64,000 nt of DNA from Polyangium jinanense (GTDB lineage Bacteria; Myxococcota; Polyangia; Polyangiales; Polyangiaceae): NCBI RefSeq assembly GCF_028435365.1, contig NZ_JAGTJJ010000006.1:124001-188000 (forward strand), written 5' to 3'. The position numbers and the translations under genes were made by a program. Positions 27,100-35,325 of the stretch are shown here, piece after piece. The notes under the pieces are model-generated. The model ran no database searches and was not told the DNA's origin. It saw nothing but the letters and a program-made list of their open reading frames with translations. Positions within the stretch are counted from its first letter, which is position 1. Every line of letters starts with the position of its first letter.

Positions 27100-27792
27100 T
27101 CACGCGCCGCTCGGCCGACGCGCCATGCCCCGCGTCGACGTCCGCCTTTCCGTCGAGGGCGTCCTGCCGTGGCTCTCAAGCAGGCTCATGACCTCGTCGT
27201 CCTCGATGGCCCGGAAATCCTCGTAATACTGGCCCACCGCATAGAGGTTCGGATCCTCGATCAGGCAAACCACGAGATCCGCCTCCCCACGGAGCATGTC
27301 CGCCCGCTCGGGCGAGGCCACCGGCGCCGCCAGCACGACCGTCGTCGCCCCCGCCGCCCGCGCGGCCCGCAGCGCCGCCATCGCCGTCGCGCCTGTCGCG
27401 ATGCCGTCGTCCACCACGATCACCGACCGCCCGGCGAGCGAGGGCCGGTGCCCGCCGAAGAGCGCCTCCCGCCGCCGCGCCTCTTCCGATTGATACATTT
27501 GCTCGGCTTCGAGGTACTCCGGGTCCACGCCGAGCACCCGGAGCGCGCGCGGCTCGACCCAGACCGAGCCGTCGGAGGTGACCGCGCCAATCGCGAGCTC
27601 GGGCTGGTGCGGCGCGCGCAGCTTGCGCGCCACGATCACGCCGAGCTCGCCCCCGAGCGCGTCGGCCACGTCCGCTGCGACGACCACGCCGCCGCGCGGA
27701 ATGCCGAGCACCACCGCGCCCTCGAGCCCCCCGATGCCCCGCAGGTGCTGCCCGAGCAGCTCGCCTGCCTCTTCTCGGTCCTTCCACATCAT
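27100..27792 (-). CDS. Phosphoribosyltransferase-family protein
   Basis: About 230 aa from the ATG at 27792 (MMWKDREEAGELLGQ), preceded by GGGGAGGG. The PRPP-binding loop is VIVVDDGIATGATA, with GIPRGGVVVAADVADALGG in the N-terminal part. These are the two hallmarks of standalone PRTase-like proteins that are frequently annotated as predicted phosphoribosyltransferases of unknown substrate. C-terminus is basic. Divergent from pdxH with a 109-base shared upstream region. Confidence 0.85.
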   Translation of the reverse strand: MMWKDREEAGELLGQHLRGIGGLEGAVVLGIPRGGVVVAADVADALGGELGVIVARKLRAPHQPELAIGAVTSDGSVWVEPRALRVLGVDPEYLEAEQMYQSEEARRREALFGGHRPSLAGRSVIVVDDGIATGATAMAALRAARAAGATTVVLAAPVASPERADMLRGEADLVVCLIEDPNLYAVGQYYEDFRAIEDDEVMSLLESHGRTPSTERRTSTRGMARRPSGA

Positions 27793-27901
27793 GACGCCCT
27801 CCCCGCCTCCGAACACATCGTTCCGGGGAGACACACCTGTCAGGGGGAGGGCGACGTTTCGCCCTTTTCCAACGGGCACCCGGCCCCTATGCTGCGCCGC
27901 G

Positions 27902-28489
27902 ATGAGTCATCCCGCATCGGACCCCATTGCCGCGTTCCGCGAGGCGTTCGCCCGCGCCCAGGACCACGAGGACCACGATCCCACGGCCATGACCCTCGCC
28001 ACCGTCGACGAGAACGGCCGTCCCTCGGCGCGTATGGTGCTCTTGAAGGGCGTGGACGAGCGCGGCTTTTCTTTCTACACGAACCTGGAGAGCCGCAAAG
28101 GCCAGGCGCTCGCGAAAAACCCTTACGCCGCGCTCTGCATTCACTGGCCGAAGGCCGCCGAGCAGATCCGCGTCGAGGGCCGCGTCGAGCTCGTCTCCGC
28201 CGAGGAAGCGGACGCCTACTTCGCCTCACGCGTGCGCGGCAGCCAGATCGGCGCCTGGGCCTCCGAGCAGAGCCGCCCGCTCCACTCGCGCGAGGAGCTC
28301 GAAGCGCGCGTCGCCGAGTTGACCACGCGCTTCGAGGGCGGCCCCGTCCCGAGGCCGCCGCACTGGAGCGGGTATCGCGTGATCCCCGACCGGATCGAAT
28401 TCTGGTTTGGCAAGGACAGCCGCCTGCACGACCGCTTCGTCTACGTCCGCGAAGGCGCCGGGTGGCGCTGCGAGCGGCTCCATCCCTGA
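27902..28489 (+). CDS. pdxH: Pyridoxamine 5'-phosphate oxidase
   Basis: 195 aa from ATG 27902 (MSHPASDPIAAFREAF). FMN- and substrate-binding motifs: ARMVLLKGVDERGFSFYTN, SRKGQALAKNPYAAL, QIRVEGRVE, SRVRGSQIGAWASEQS and the C-terminal FWFGKDSRLHDRF. Oxidises pyridoxamine or pyridoxine 5'-phosphate to pyridoxal 5'-phosphate in vitamin B6 metabolism. Slightly shorter at the N-terminus than the E. coli enzyme, missing only the flexible leader. Stop is five bases from the convergent protease gene. Confidence 0.95.
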   Translation: MSHPASDPIAAFREAFARAQDHEDHDPTAMTLATVDENGRPSARMVLLKGVDERGFSFYTNLESRKGQALAKNPYAALCIHWPKAAEQIRVEGRVELVSAEEADAYFASRVRGSQIGAWASEQSRPLHSREELEARVAELTTRFEGGPVPRPPHWSGYRVIPDRIEFWFGKDSRLHDRFVYVREGAGWRCERLHP

Positions 28490-28493
28490 GCCG

Positions 28494-30431
28494 TCATTTC
28501 GACGTTCCGGTCACGACCTCGATCCCCACCTCCAAAACCTCGTCGCGCCCCTCGCGGATGCCCTTCACCGTCCGCGTCGCGGGGATGTTCGGTCGCACGC
28601 CCACGCCGTAAAAACGCGAGCCGTCGTAACGATCGACGCGCATCCCGGTCCAGTGGATCACGAGCCCGCCGGGCACGGCAAACGAATTGACGTTCCCATT
28701 CGTGCCCGCCGTCGACGCACCCACGATCTTGCCGAGCTTGTCATGGTCGACCATGCTCAGCCACGTCTCGGCCTGGCTCATCGCCCGCTCGTCCGTCAGG
28801 AACACGACCCGGCCGCGGATACGCGGCGCCTTTGGCTCGACGAACCACCGCTCCACCTCGAACGTCATCCCCTCGCGGTTTGGCCGGACGACCCGCGGGA
28901 CCTTCCATTCCGGGCCCACGAGCTTCGTCGACGAAAGGTGACCGAGCTTCTCGGGCTCGATCTTCGGATCCCCGCGCAGATCGAAGATCACGCCCCTCGC
29001 CTTCGCCAGCGTCGGCAAAGCCGCGTCGAACTGCTCCGGCTTCACCCGCTCGAGATCGACGTACGAAACCCCCGGCGCGACTTCCGCGACCGGCTCTGGC
29101 TTCTTCTCCTGCGGCAATCGATCCGTCCATCCGAGCGAGCGCTCGAGGCGCACCGTCACGGGCTCGCCGATCGGGTGCTTCAGCGTCACGGTGGCGACCT
29201 CGCCCTTTTTCCCCGCGCGCAATTGCGTCGTCGCAACGCGCCTCCTCCAGCCCGGCGTCGCGGCCGACGTCCGCGGCTCGAACACGGCCATCCACGCGTC
29301 GACCGGCTTGTTGTCGATCGCGAGCACGATATCGCCCGGACGAACCTCGGCGCCCGCGCTCGGGTGCACGTTCGTCACGACGAGCTGCCCCTCGACCCAG
29401 GCGAACTCGAGCGGCAAGAACCCGCGGGTCGACGCCTCGGGAATGGGCGGTCCCTCGGGCTGCTTCAGCATCCGCACCACATGGCCGTGGCCGTCGTGGA
29501 GCTTCGCGATCATGCGCTCCATGGCCGCGACCATACCCTGCTCGTCGAGGGCCGTGGCCGCCTCGGACAAACTCTTTCGCAGGACCGCGGGCCAGTCCGT
29601 CCCGACGATGTCGAAGTAGGGATAAAAATGCTGCAGGACGCCCCACGCGATCGTGATGTCGGCGAGGCGCGTCTCCCGGTCCCGCAGCGAATACACGAGC
29701 GTCGGGGGAATGCCGCCCGGCGGCGGCTCGGAGGGCGCGGCATTTCCATGCGGCAACGTCCCGCGGTCGTCGGCATACAGCGTGATCGGCATCCGGCACG
29801 ACACACCACCGCCGAGCTCGGCCTCGTAGACCTCGCTCGGAAGCCGATCCGCGTCGTTCACGCGCTCGCTCCGATAGACCGGAACTCCCATCCGCAGATC
29901 GACCCCGTCGTGCCGCCACGCGACGATCTTTGGCTTCGAACCGTCCTTCGGCGGCAGGATCGCCTCGGGCAGGTCTTGACGCAGGCCCGTCGGGAAGACG
30001 CGGAGCGTCGGCGCCACGGGGGTGAAGATCTCCCCGAGGATCTGCGCGAGCTCCTCGGCCGACGTGGCCCCTTCGACGCGTTTCGCGCCGTCCACGGCGA
30101 TCGCGTTCCAATCGGCCCGCAAGGCCTCGTCGCTCGGATGGAAGAAACGCACGTCATTGTAGAGCTGCGTGAATGCGACCACGTTCTCGAGCGCGCGGCC
30201 TTCGAGCGGGCGTGAAGGATCGACCCGCGGCGCGGCCATCGTCTTCGCCGCCCCGGGCAGAGCCGGGGGCACCGGCCGCGGCACGGGCATGGGCTCGGGC
30301 GGCGGGGCGTTGCCGCAGGCAAGGAGCACGAAAGGGAGCCCGAGGCGGGCGGCGAGGGACACGCGCAAGAAGACCTTCCGAGGCACGAGATCGAGCGCGT
30401 GGATCTTGCCCAAGGGCCCGCGCGCCGCCAA
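28494..30431 (-). CDS. S41 (tail-specific) family peptidase-like lipoprotein with PDZ domain
   Basis: 645 aa; a start at GTG 30386 (MPRKVFLRVSLAARL) is also possible and gives a tidier signal. Lipobox VLLACG. N-terminal half is a helical family-specific region (YNDVRFFHPSDEALRADWN); a PDZ domain covers EVRPGDIVLAIDNKPVDAW; the S41 core is DLRGDP...VVFLTDERAMSQAETW with the likely nucleophile Ser in AMSQAE, then GASTAGTNGN. Exported protease of uncertain substrate. Divergent from the enolase-superfamily gene by 57 bases. Confidence 0.85.
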   Translation of the reverse strand: MAARGPLGKIHALDLVPRKVFLRVSLAARLGLPFVLLACGNAPPPEPMPVPRPVPPALPGAAKTMAAPRVDPSRPLEGRALENVVAFTQLYNDVRFFHPSDEALRADWNAIAVDGAKRVEGATSAEELAQILGEIFTPVAPTLRVFPTGLRQDLPEAILPPKDGSKPKIVAWRHDGVDLRMGVPVYRSERVNDADRLPSEVYEAELGGGVSCRMPITLYADDRGTLPHGNAAPSEPPPGGIPPTLVYSLRDRETRLADITIAWGVLQHFYPYFDIVGTDWPAVLRKSLSEAATALDEQGMVAAMERMIAKLHDGHGHVVRMLKQPEGPPIPEASTRGFLPLEFAWVEGQLVVTNVHPSAGAEVRPGDIVLAIDNKPVDAWMAVFEPRTSAATPGWRRRVATTQLRAGKKGEVATVTLKHPIGEPVTVRLERSLGWTDRLPQEKKPEPVAEVAPGVSYVDLERVKPEQFDAALPTLAKARGVIFDLRGDPKIEPEKLGHLSSTKLVGPEWKVPRVVRPNREGMTFEVERWFVEPKAPRIRGRVVFLTDERAMSQAETWLSMVDHDKLGKIVGASTAGTNGNVNSFAVPGGLVIHWTGMRVDRYDGSRFYGVGVRPNIPATRTVKGIREGRDEVLEVGIEVVTGTSK

Positions 30432-30488
30432 GAAGAAGTGTCAGAAACCAGGGGCAGCCGCCGTTGTCCGGAAAGGCAGGAGCCCACC

Positions 30489-31844
30489 ATGAAGATCGAG
30501 CGGATCGAGCTCTACTACGTCAAGATCCCGCTCTCCGGAGACCGGCCGGGGTTCTTCGATGATCGGGTCGTCTTCGAACCGAACTGGATCCCCGGCTACC
30601 ACCAGATCGACCTGCGCTTTTACCTCCTGCGCCTCGTGACCGACGCGGGGCTCGACGGCGTCGCGGCGATCCCGGCGATGGGCCGCGAGCGCGAGTCGCT
30701 CGGCGCCTTGCTCGGCGCCTACCTGCTCGGATTGAACCCGCTCGACATGCGCCTCGTGAACCAGCGCATCGAGGAGTTCTCGATCCTCGGCATGCGAAAT
30801 GGATGGATCGACGCCGCGTTCTGGGATCTCGTCGGCAAGTATCGGCGCGAGCCCTTGTGGAAAGTCCTCGGCGGCACGGGCGGCTTCGCCGTGCCGTATG
30901 CTTCGCTCGGCTCGAACCACGATCACGATCCACGCGTCGTGGCAGAGCTCGTCACCGAGCGCCGGAACGAGGGTTTCGCGGGCGTCAAGATCCGCGTGAA
31001 GAGCGACGAGCTCGCGAAGATGGTCGACGTCGTCGCGGCCGCGCGCGAGGCGGCGGGCGATTCGATGGAGCTCATGGTCGACGCCAATCTCGGCTGGCCC
31101 GTCGAGCTCCTCGAACCGAGCCTGCGCTGGGACGAGGACTTTGTGGCCCGCTTCAGCGAAAGGATCGAGCCGTATCAAGTCTCTTGGCTCGAAGAGCCGC
31201 TCCACCGGGCCGATCACGAGGGGCTCGCGCGGCTCCGCGCGCGCTCGAAGATCCCGATCGCGGGCGGCGAGATCACGCCCTCGTGGCGCGAATTCCGATC
31301 GATGCTCGACGCCGGAAGCCTCGATATCTACCAGCCCGACGCGGTGCTCGCGGGCGGCACGTATGCGGGCGGCGTGAGCGTCGTCCGCTGGCTCGTGCGT
31401 GAGATCCGGCGGCGCAACGCCGCCCGCGGGCCGGAAACGCGGCCGCTTCGATACACGCCGCACACCTGGACGAACGGACTCGGCTTTGCGGTGAACCTCC
31501 ATCTCTTCGGCCTGCTCCCGCAGGAGGAGCGGGGCCTCTTCGAGCTGCCGCACGACCGCCATTGGCAAATGCCGCAATGGGCGCGGTTCCTTCGCAATGG
31601 CTTCGCGCGGGACGACGAGGGCCGGATCCGGATTCCGGACGAGCCGGGGCTCGGCGTGGAGATCGACTGGGAGGTCGTCGCGCGCTTCGGCAAGCGGATC
31701 GACGTGATCACGAAGGCGACGCTCGCGGCCTGGACCGTGCTCGATCACGGCTGGCGCGAGGCGGTATATTTGCGCAACAAGAAACGAGAGGTCGAGGACC
31801 GGAGCGCGCTCGCCGAGTTCGAGCTTCCCGAGCCGCCCTTCTGA
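30489..31844 (+). CDS. Mandelate racemase/enolase superfamily protein
   Basis: 451 aa from ATG 30489, preceded by GGCAGGAG. N-terminal capping domain KIERIELYYVKIPLSG and a barrel domain. Catalytic residues visible: Lys pair in GVKIRVKSD, metal ligands in MVDANLGWP, WLEEPLHRAD and AGGEITP, and His in PHTWTNGLGF. The KxK pattern places it in the mandelate racemase group or a muconate-cycloisomerase relative. The substrate cannot be assigned. The GH9 cellulase lies next downstream, suggesting carbohydrate or acid-sugar metabolism, which is weak inference. Confidence 0.88.
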   Translation: MKIERIELYYVKIPLSGDRPGFFDDRVVFEPNWIPGYHQIDLRFYLLRLVTDAGLDGVAAIPAMGRERESLGALLGAYLLGLNPLDMRLVNQRIEEFSILGMRNGWIDAAFWDLVGKYRREPLWKVLGGTGGFAVPYASLGSNHDHDPRVVAELVTERRNEGFAGVKIRVKSDELAKMVDVVAAAREAAGDSMELMVDANLGWPVELLEPSLRWDEDFVARFSERIEPYQVSWLEEPLHRADHEGLARLRARSKIPIAGGEITPSWREFRSMLDAGSLDIYQPDAVLAGGTYAGGVSVVRWLVREIRRRNAARGPETRPLRYTPHTWTNGLGFAVNLHLFGLLPQEERGLFELPHDRHWQMPQWARFLRNGFARDDEGRIRIPDEPGLGVEIDWEVVARFGKRIDVITKATLAAWTVLDHGWREAVYLRNKKREVEDRSALAEFELPEPPF

Positions 31845-31871
31845 GGTACCATCGCGCGCGGAGGTCTTACC

Positions 31872-34070
31872 ATGAGACGTTTGCTCTTGGCTTCGATTCC
31901 CGCGCTCTCCCTCGCCGTGCTCGCCGCCTGCAGCAGCGACGGGAGCTCGAATCCCTCGGGAAACACCGGCGGCGGAGGCGCAGGCGCGACCGGTGGAACG
32001 GGCGGCGCGGGCGCGACCGGCGGCACGGGTGGCACCGGCGGCACGGGCGGCATCGGTGGTTCTGGCGGCACCGGTGGAATGGGCGGCGTCGGTGGCACCG
32101 GTGGAATGGGCGGCGTCGGTGGTTCCGGCGGCGCGGGGGGCTCGGGCGGCGCCGGTGGAATGGGCGGCGCGGGTGGGGCGGGCGGTTCGGGCGGCGCCGG
32201 CGGTGCCGGTGGTGGAATGAACCAGGTGAAGCCCCCCGTGACCCCGTACATCGTCGTTGATCAATTCGGCTATCTGCCGAATGGACAGAAAGTTGCGGTG
32301 ATCCGGGATCCGGAGACTGGATTCGACGCCGCGGAGTCGTTCTCGCCCGGGGGCACGTATGCGCTCGTGAATGCGCAGACGGGCGCGCAGGTCCTCACGG
32401 CGACCCCGGCGGCGTGGAAGAACGGCATGGTCGACGCCTCGTCGGGCGATCGGGCCTGGCATTTCGATTTTTCGTCCGTGCAGACGCCTGGCACCTATTA
32501 CGTGCACGACACGGGCAAGGACCTGCGCTCGCACGAGTTCCGCATCGCGACGAGCGTGTACCGCGACGTGCTCAAGGCGGCGGTGCGCACGTTCTTCTAT
32601 CAACGCGCCGGGGTCGCGAAGAGCGCAGAGCACGCGGGCGCGGGCTGGGCGGACGGCGCGAGCCACGTGGGCTCGGGGCAGGACAAGAACGCCCGGCGTT
32701 ACAATGCGCCGAACGATGCGTCGACGGAGCGGGATCTCTCCGGCGGCTGGTACGACGCGGGCGATTACAACAAGTACACGAACTGGCACGCGCGCTACGT
32801 GACCAGCCTGCTCATGGCCTACGACGAGTCGAAGGCCGCGTTCACCGACGATTACGGGATCCCCGAATCCGGCAACGGCGTCCCCGACGTCGTGGACGAG
32901 GCGAAATTCGGCATGGACTGGCTCATCAAGATGCAAAGCTCGAACGGCTCGGTGCTGAGCATCGTGGGCGTCGGGCACGCGAGCCCGCCGTCCGCGGCGA
33001 CGGGCCCGAGCCGGTACGGCACGGCGAGCACCTCGTCCACGCTGAGCGCCGCCGCGGCGTTCGCGTATGGCTCGATCGTCTTCCGCTCGCTCGGCGGAGC
33101 GTTCACGGCCTATGCGGACGATCTCGTTGCGCGCGCCGAGAATGCCTGGTCCTGGGCAAACGCGAACCCGAACGTCACGTTCAACAACAACGACAGCTCG
33201 AACGGCTCGCAGGGCCTCGGCGCGGGCCAGCAGGAGACGGACGATTATGGCCGTCTCTCCAAGAAGATCGAGGCCGCCGCGTATCTCTTCCACGCGACCA
33301 ACAAGGCGACCTACCGCCAGTTCTTCGACCAGAACTACACGCAGATCCACCTGTTCCAGTGGAACTACGCCTACCCGTTCGAGGCCGAGCAGCAGGACGC
33401 GCTCCTTTATTACACGAAGGTGCCGGGCGCCACGCAGGCCGTCGTGACCGCCATCCGGAGCACCTACAACGACGCGATGAACGGGACCGACAACTTCGGG
33501 GCGATCAATGGCGAGTCGGATCCCTATCGCGCTTCCCTGAAGGACTACGTCTGGGGGAGCAACGGGACGAAGTCGCACCAGGGCAACATGTTCCAGGACA
33601 TCATCGTCTACGGCATCGACCCGGCGAAAAACACGGCCGCGGAGCGGGCGGCGGCGCGGTACATCCATTACATCCACGGGACGAACCCGCTCGGGCTCGT
33701 CTACCTCTCGAACATGGGCGACGTCGGCGCGGAGAACAGCGTGAACGAGTTCTATCACACGTGGTTCGACAACGGCAGCGCGCAATGGGATCGCGTGGGC
33801 GTCTCGACGTACGGGCCGGCCCCGGGCTTTTTGACGGGCGGCGCGAACCCGAGCTACGACTGGGACGGCTGCTGCCCGAACAACTGCGGCAGCGCCGAGA
33901 ACAACGCCGCATGCTCGTCGGAGACGATCACGCCGCCGAAGGGACAGCCGGCGCAGAAGTCGTACAAGGACTTCAACACGAGCTGGCCGCTGAACTCGTG
34001 GTCCGTCACCGAGAACTCGAACGGCTACCAGGTGGCGTACATCCGGCTGCTGTCGAAGTTCGTGAAGTAA
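31872..34070 (+). CDS. Secreted GH9-family endoglucanase lipoprotein with Gly-rich linker
   Basis: 732 aa. GGAGG precedes the ATG. Lipobox VLAACS, then an 80-residue linker of GGTGG/GGAGG triplet repeats (31962-32220) that would hold the catalytic part away from the membrane. An immunoglobulin-like GH9 N-domain (VVDQFGYLPNGQKVAVIRD) precedes the (alpha/alpha)6 barrel with the Asp pair in GGWYDAGDYNKY (Asp295, Asp298), the HGTNPLGLVYLSNMG segment and the general acid Glu714 in VTENSNGYQVAYI. Probably hydrolyses beta-1,4-glucans at the cell surface, in keeping with a cellulose-degrading myxobacterium. Confidence 0.93.
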   Translation: MRRLLLASIPALSLAVLAACSSDGSSNPSGNTGGGGAGATGGTGGAGATGGTGGTGGTGGIGGSGGTGGMGGVGGTGGMGGVGGSGGAGGSGGAGGMGGAGGAGGSGGAGGAGGGMNQVKPPVTPYIVVDQFGYLPNGQKVAVIRDPETGFDAAESFSPGGTYALVNAQTGAQVLTATPAAWKNGMVDASSGDRAWHFDFSSVQTPGTYYVHDTGKDLRSHEFRIATSVYRDVLKAAVRTFFYQRAGVAKSAEHAGAGWADGASHVGSGQDKNARRYNAPNDASTERDLSGGWYDAGDYNKYTNWHARYVTSLLMAYDESKAAFTDDYGIPESGNGVPDVVDEAKFGMDWLIKMQSSNGSVLSIVGVGHASPPSAATGPSRYGTASTSSTLSAAAAFAYGSIVFRSLGGAFTAYADDLVARAENAWSWANANPNVTFNNNDSSNGSQGLGAGQQETDDYGRLSKKIEAAAYLFHATNKATYRQFFDQNYTQIHLFQWNYAYPFEAEQQDALLYYTKVPGATQAVVTAIRSTYNDAMNGTDNFGAINGESDPYRASLKDYVWGSNGTKSHQGNMFQDIIVYGIDPAKNTAAERAAARYIHYIHGTNPLGLVYLSNMGDVGAENSVNEFYHTWFDNGSAQWDRVGVSTYGPAPGFLTGGANPSYDWDGCCPNNCGSAENNAACSSETITPPKGQPAQKSYKDFNTSWPLNSWSVTENSNGYQVAYIRLLSKFVK

Positions 34071-34126
34071 GTTCGAAAAACGCCCCTTGACGCTCCCCGC
34101 CCTCCGCGCGACGACGATCGCCGCAC

Positions 34127-34540
34127 ATGCGATCCGTCACCGAATACCTCTGGTTCGAGACCAAGCAGCGGCGCGAGCTCGTCAACATCACGGACCGCGT
34201 CGAGACCATCGTCTCCGGTAGCAACATCGCCGAGGGCATGGTCCTCGTCAGCGCGATGCACATCACGGCGGGCGTCTTCGTGAACGACCACGAGCCCGGG
34301 CTCTGGGAGGACATCTGGTCGTGGCTGCAAACGCTCGCCCCGGCCGGCCCCGATTACAAGCACCACCGTACCGGCGAGGACAACGGCGACGCGCACCTCA
34401 AGTCGATCCTCGTCCACCACCAGGTGATCGTCCCCATCACGAAAGGCAAGCTCGACCTCGGCCCCTGGCAGCAGATCTTTTACGCCGAATTCGACGGCCA
34501 GCGCAGAAAGCGCCTGGTGGTCAAGGCCATGGGGGAATGA
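34127..34540 (+). CDS. yjbQ: YjbQ/UPF0047 family protein
   Basis: 137 aa. Conserved blocks [58 protein letters not shown] and [15 protein letters not shown]. The three His-containing segments match the family's putative active site. Members have thiamine-phosphate synthase-like activity in vitro; the physiological role is unclear. The next gene starts one base after the stop, so the two are probably cotranscribed. Confidence 0.93.
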   Translation: MRSVTEYLWFETKQRRELVNITDRVETIVSGSNIAEGMVLVSAMHITAGVFVNDHEPGLWEDIWSWLQTLAPAGPDYKHHRTGEDNGDAHLKSILVHHQVIVPITKGKLDLGPWQQIFYAEFDGQRRKRLVVKAMGE

Positions 34541-34541
34541 C

Positions 34542-35132
34542 GTGGCCCTCGGGACGAGGCGCCTCTTTCTCGCCGTCGATCCCGGCGACGAATGCCACAC
34601 GCGTATTGCCGAGGCCGTGAGCCGGGCGCGCGTGCACGCCCCGCGGGCGCGATGGGTACGCACCGAGGGCATTCACGTGACGCTCGTGTTCCTCGGCGCG
34701 GTGGAGGAATCGCTCGTGCCCGCGGTCGTGGCGAAGGTGGAAGGCGTCGCGGTCCGGCACGCGCCGCTCACGCTGCGATTCGAGGGCGCCGGGTGCTTCG
34801 GCGGGCGAAAGCCGCGCGTCTTGTGGATCGGGGTCGAGGGCGACGTGCCGGCGCTCGGGCTCGTGCATAAAGAGCTCTCCGAGGCGCTCACGGAAGTCGG
34901 GTACGTGCCGGAGGAGCGGCTCTTTTCGCCGCACCTCACCCTGGCCCGCGCCGGGTTCGGCGGCACGGACGCGGGGCTCTGGGCCGCGGCCCGAGCGCTC
35001 GCCGGAGAATCGTTCGGCGAGGTGAACGTGCGAGAGCTCGTGCTTTACGAGAGCGTACTCTCGGCGGCGGGCGCGCGTTACGAGGCCGTGGCGCGATTGC
35101 CGCTCGGCGGGGTGCCGGCGCCGCTGCATTGA
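34542..35132 (+). CDS. thpR: RNA 2',3'-cyclic phosphodiesterase
   Basis: 196 aa from GTG 34542. The two catalytic HxT motifs of the 2H phosphoesterase family are HVTLVFLG (near residue 46) and HLTLARAG (near residue 131). Length fits the ThpR/LigT family, which opens 2',3'-cyclic phosphate RNA ends. Directly follows the YjbQ-family gene. Confidence 0.92.
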   Translation: MALGTRRLFLAVDPGDECHTRIAEAVSRARVHAPRARWVRTEGIHVTLVFLGAVEESLVPAVVAKVEGVAVRHAPLTLRFEGAGCFGGRKPRVLWIGVEGDVPALGLVHKELSEALTEVGYVPEERLFSPHLTLARAGFGGTDAGLWAAARALAGESFGEVNVRELVLYESVLSAAGARYEAVARLPLGGVPAPLH

Positions 35133-35325
35133 TACCCGTCCGAACGTCCTCGGCCGCGTCGCGCCGGAGCTCGCCCGCGCGCCCGCGAATTTCGTGCTCG
35201 TCGTCGTACGAGATCGTACGTTCAATCAATCTGTCGTACGAGGATCGCGGAGAGGGCCAGCGCGTCGGGTGGGGCGCGCCATCACGGCGGATCGGAAATA
35301 CGAGCCGTCATCGTTGAAATCGGAA
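35133..35325 (+). promoter_or_regulatory. Upstream region of hybrid kinase with repeated GTCGTACGAG elements
   Basis: GTCGTACGAGATCG (35203-35216) and GTCGTACGAGGATCG (35233-35247) are direct repeats 30 bases apart, the spacing of about three helical turns. The first also forms CGTACG-AGAT-CGTACG. They lie 80-120 bases before the ATG at 35326. This looks like an operator for the hybrid kinase gene, but no regulator can be named. Confidence 0.4.

Noticed and set aside
30441..33785. 1114-codon minus-strand open frame with TGAAHSTGAA-like repeats
   Set aside because: It is the antisense of the enolase-superfamily and GH9 genes. The repeats mirror the Gly-rich linker.
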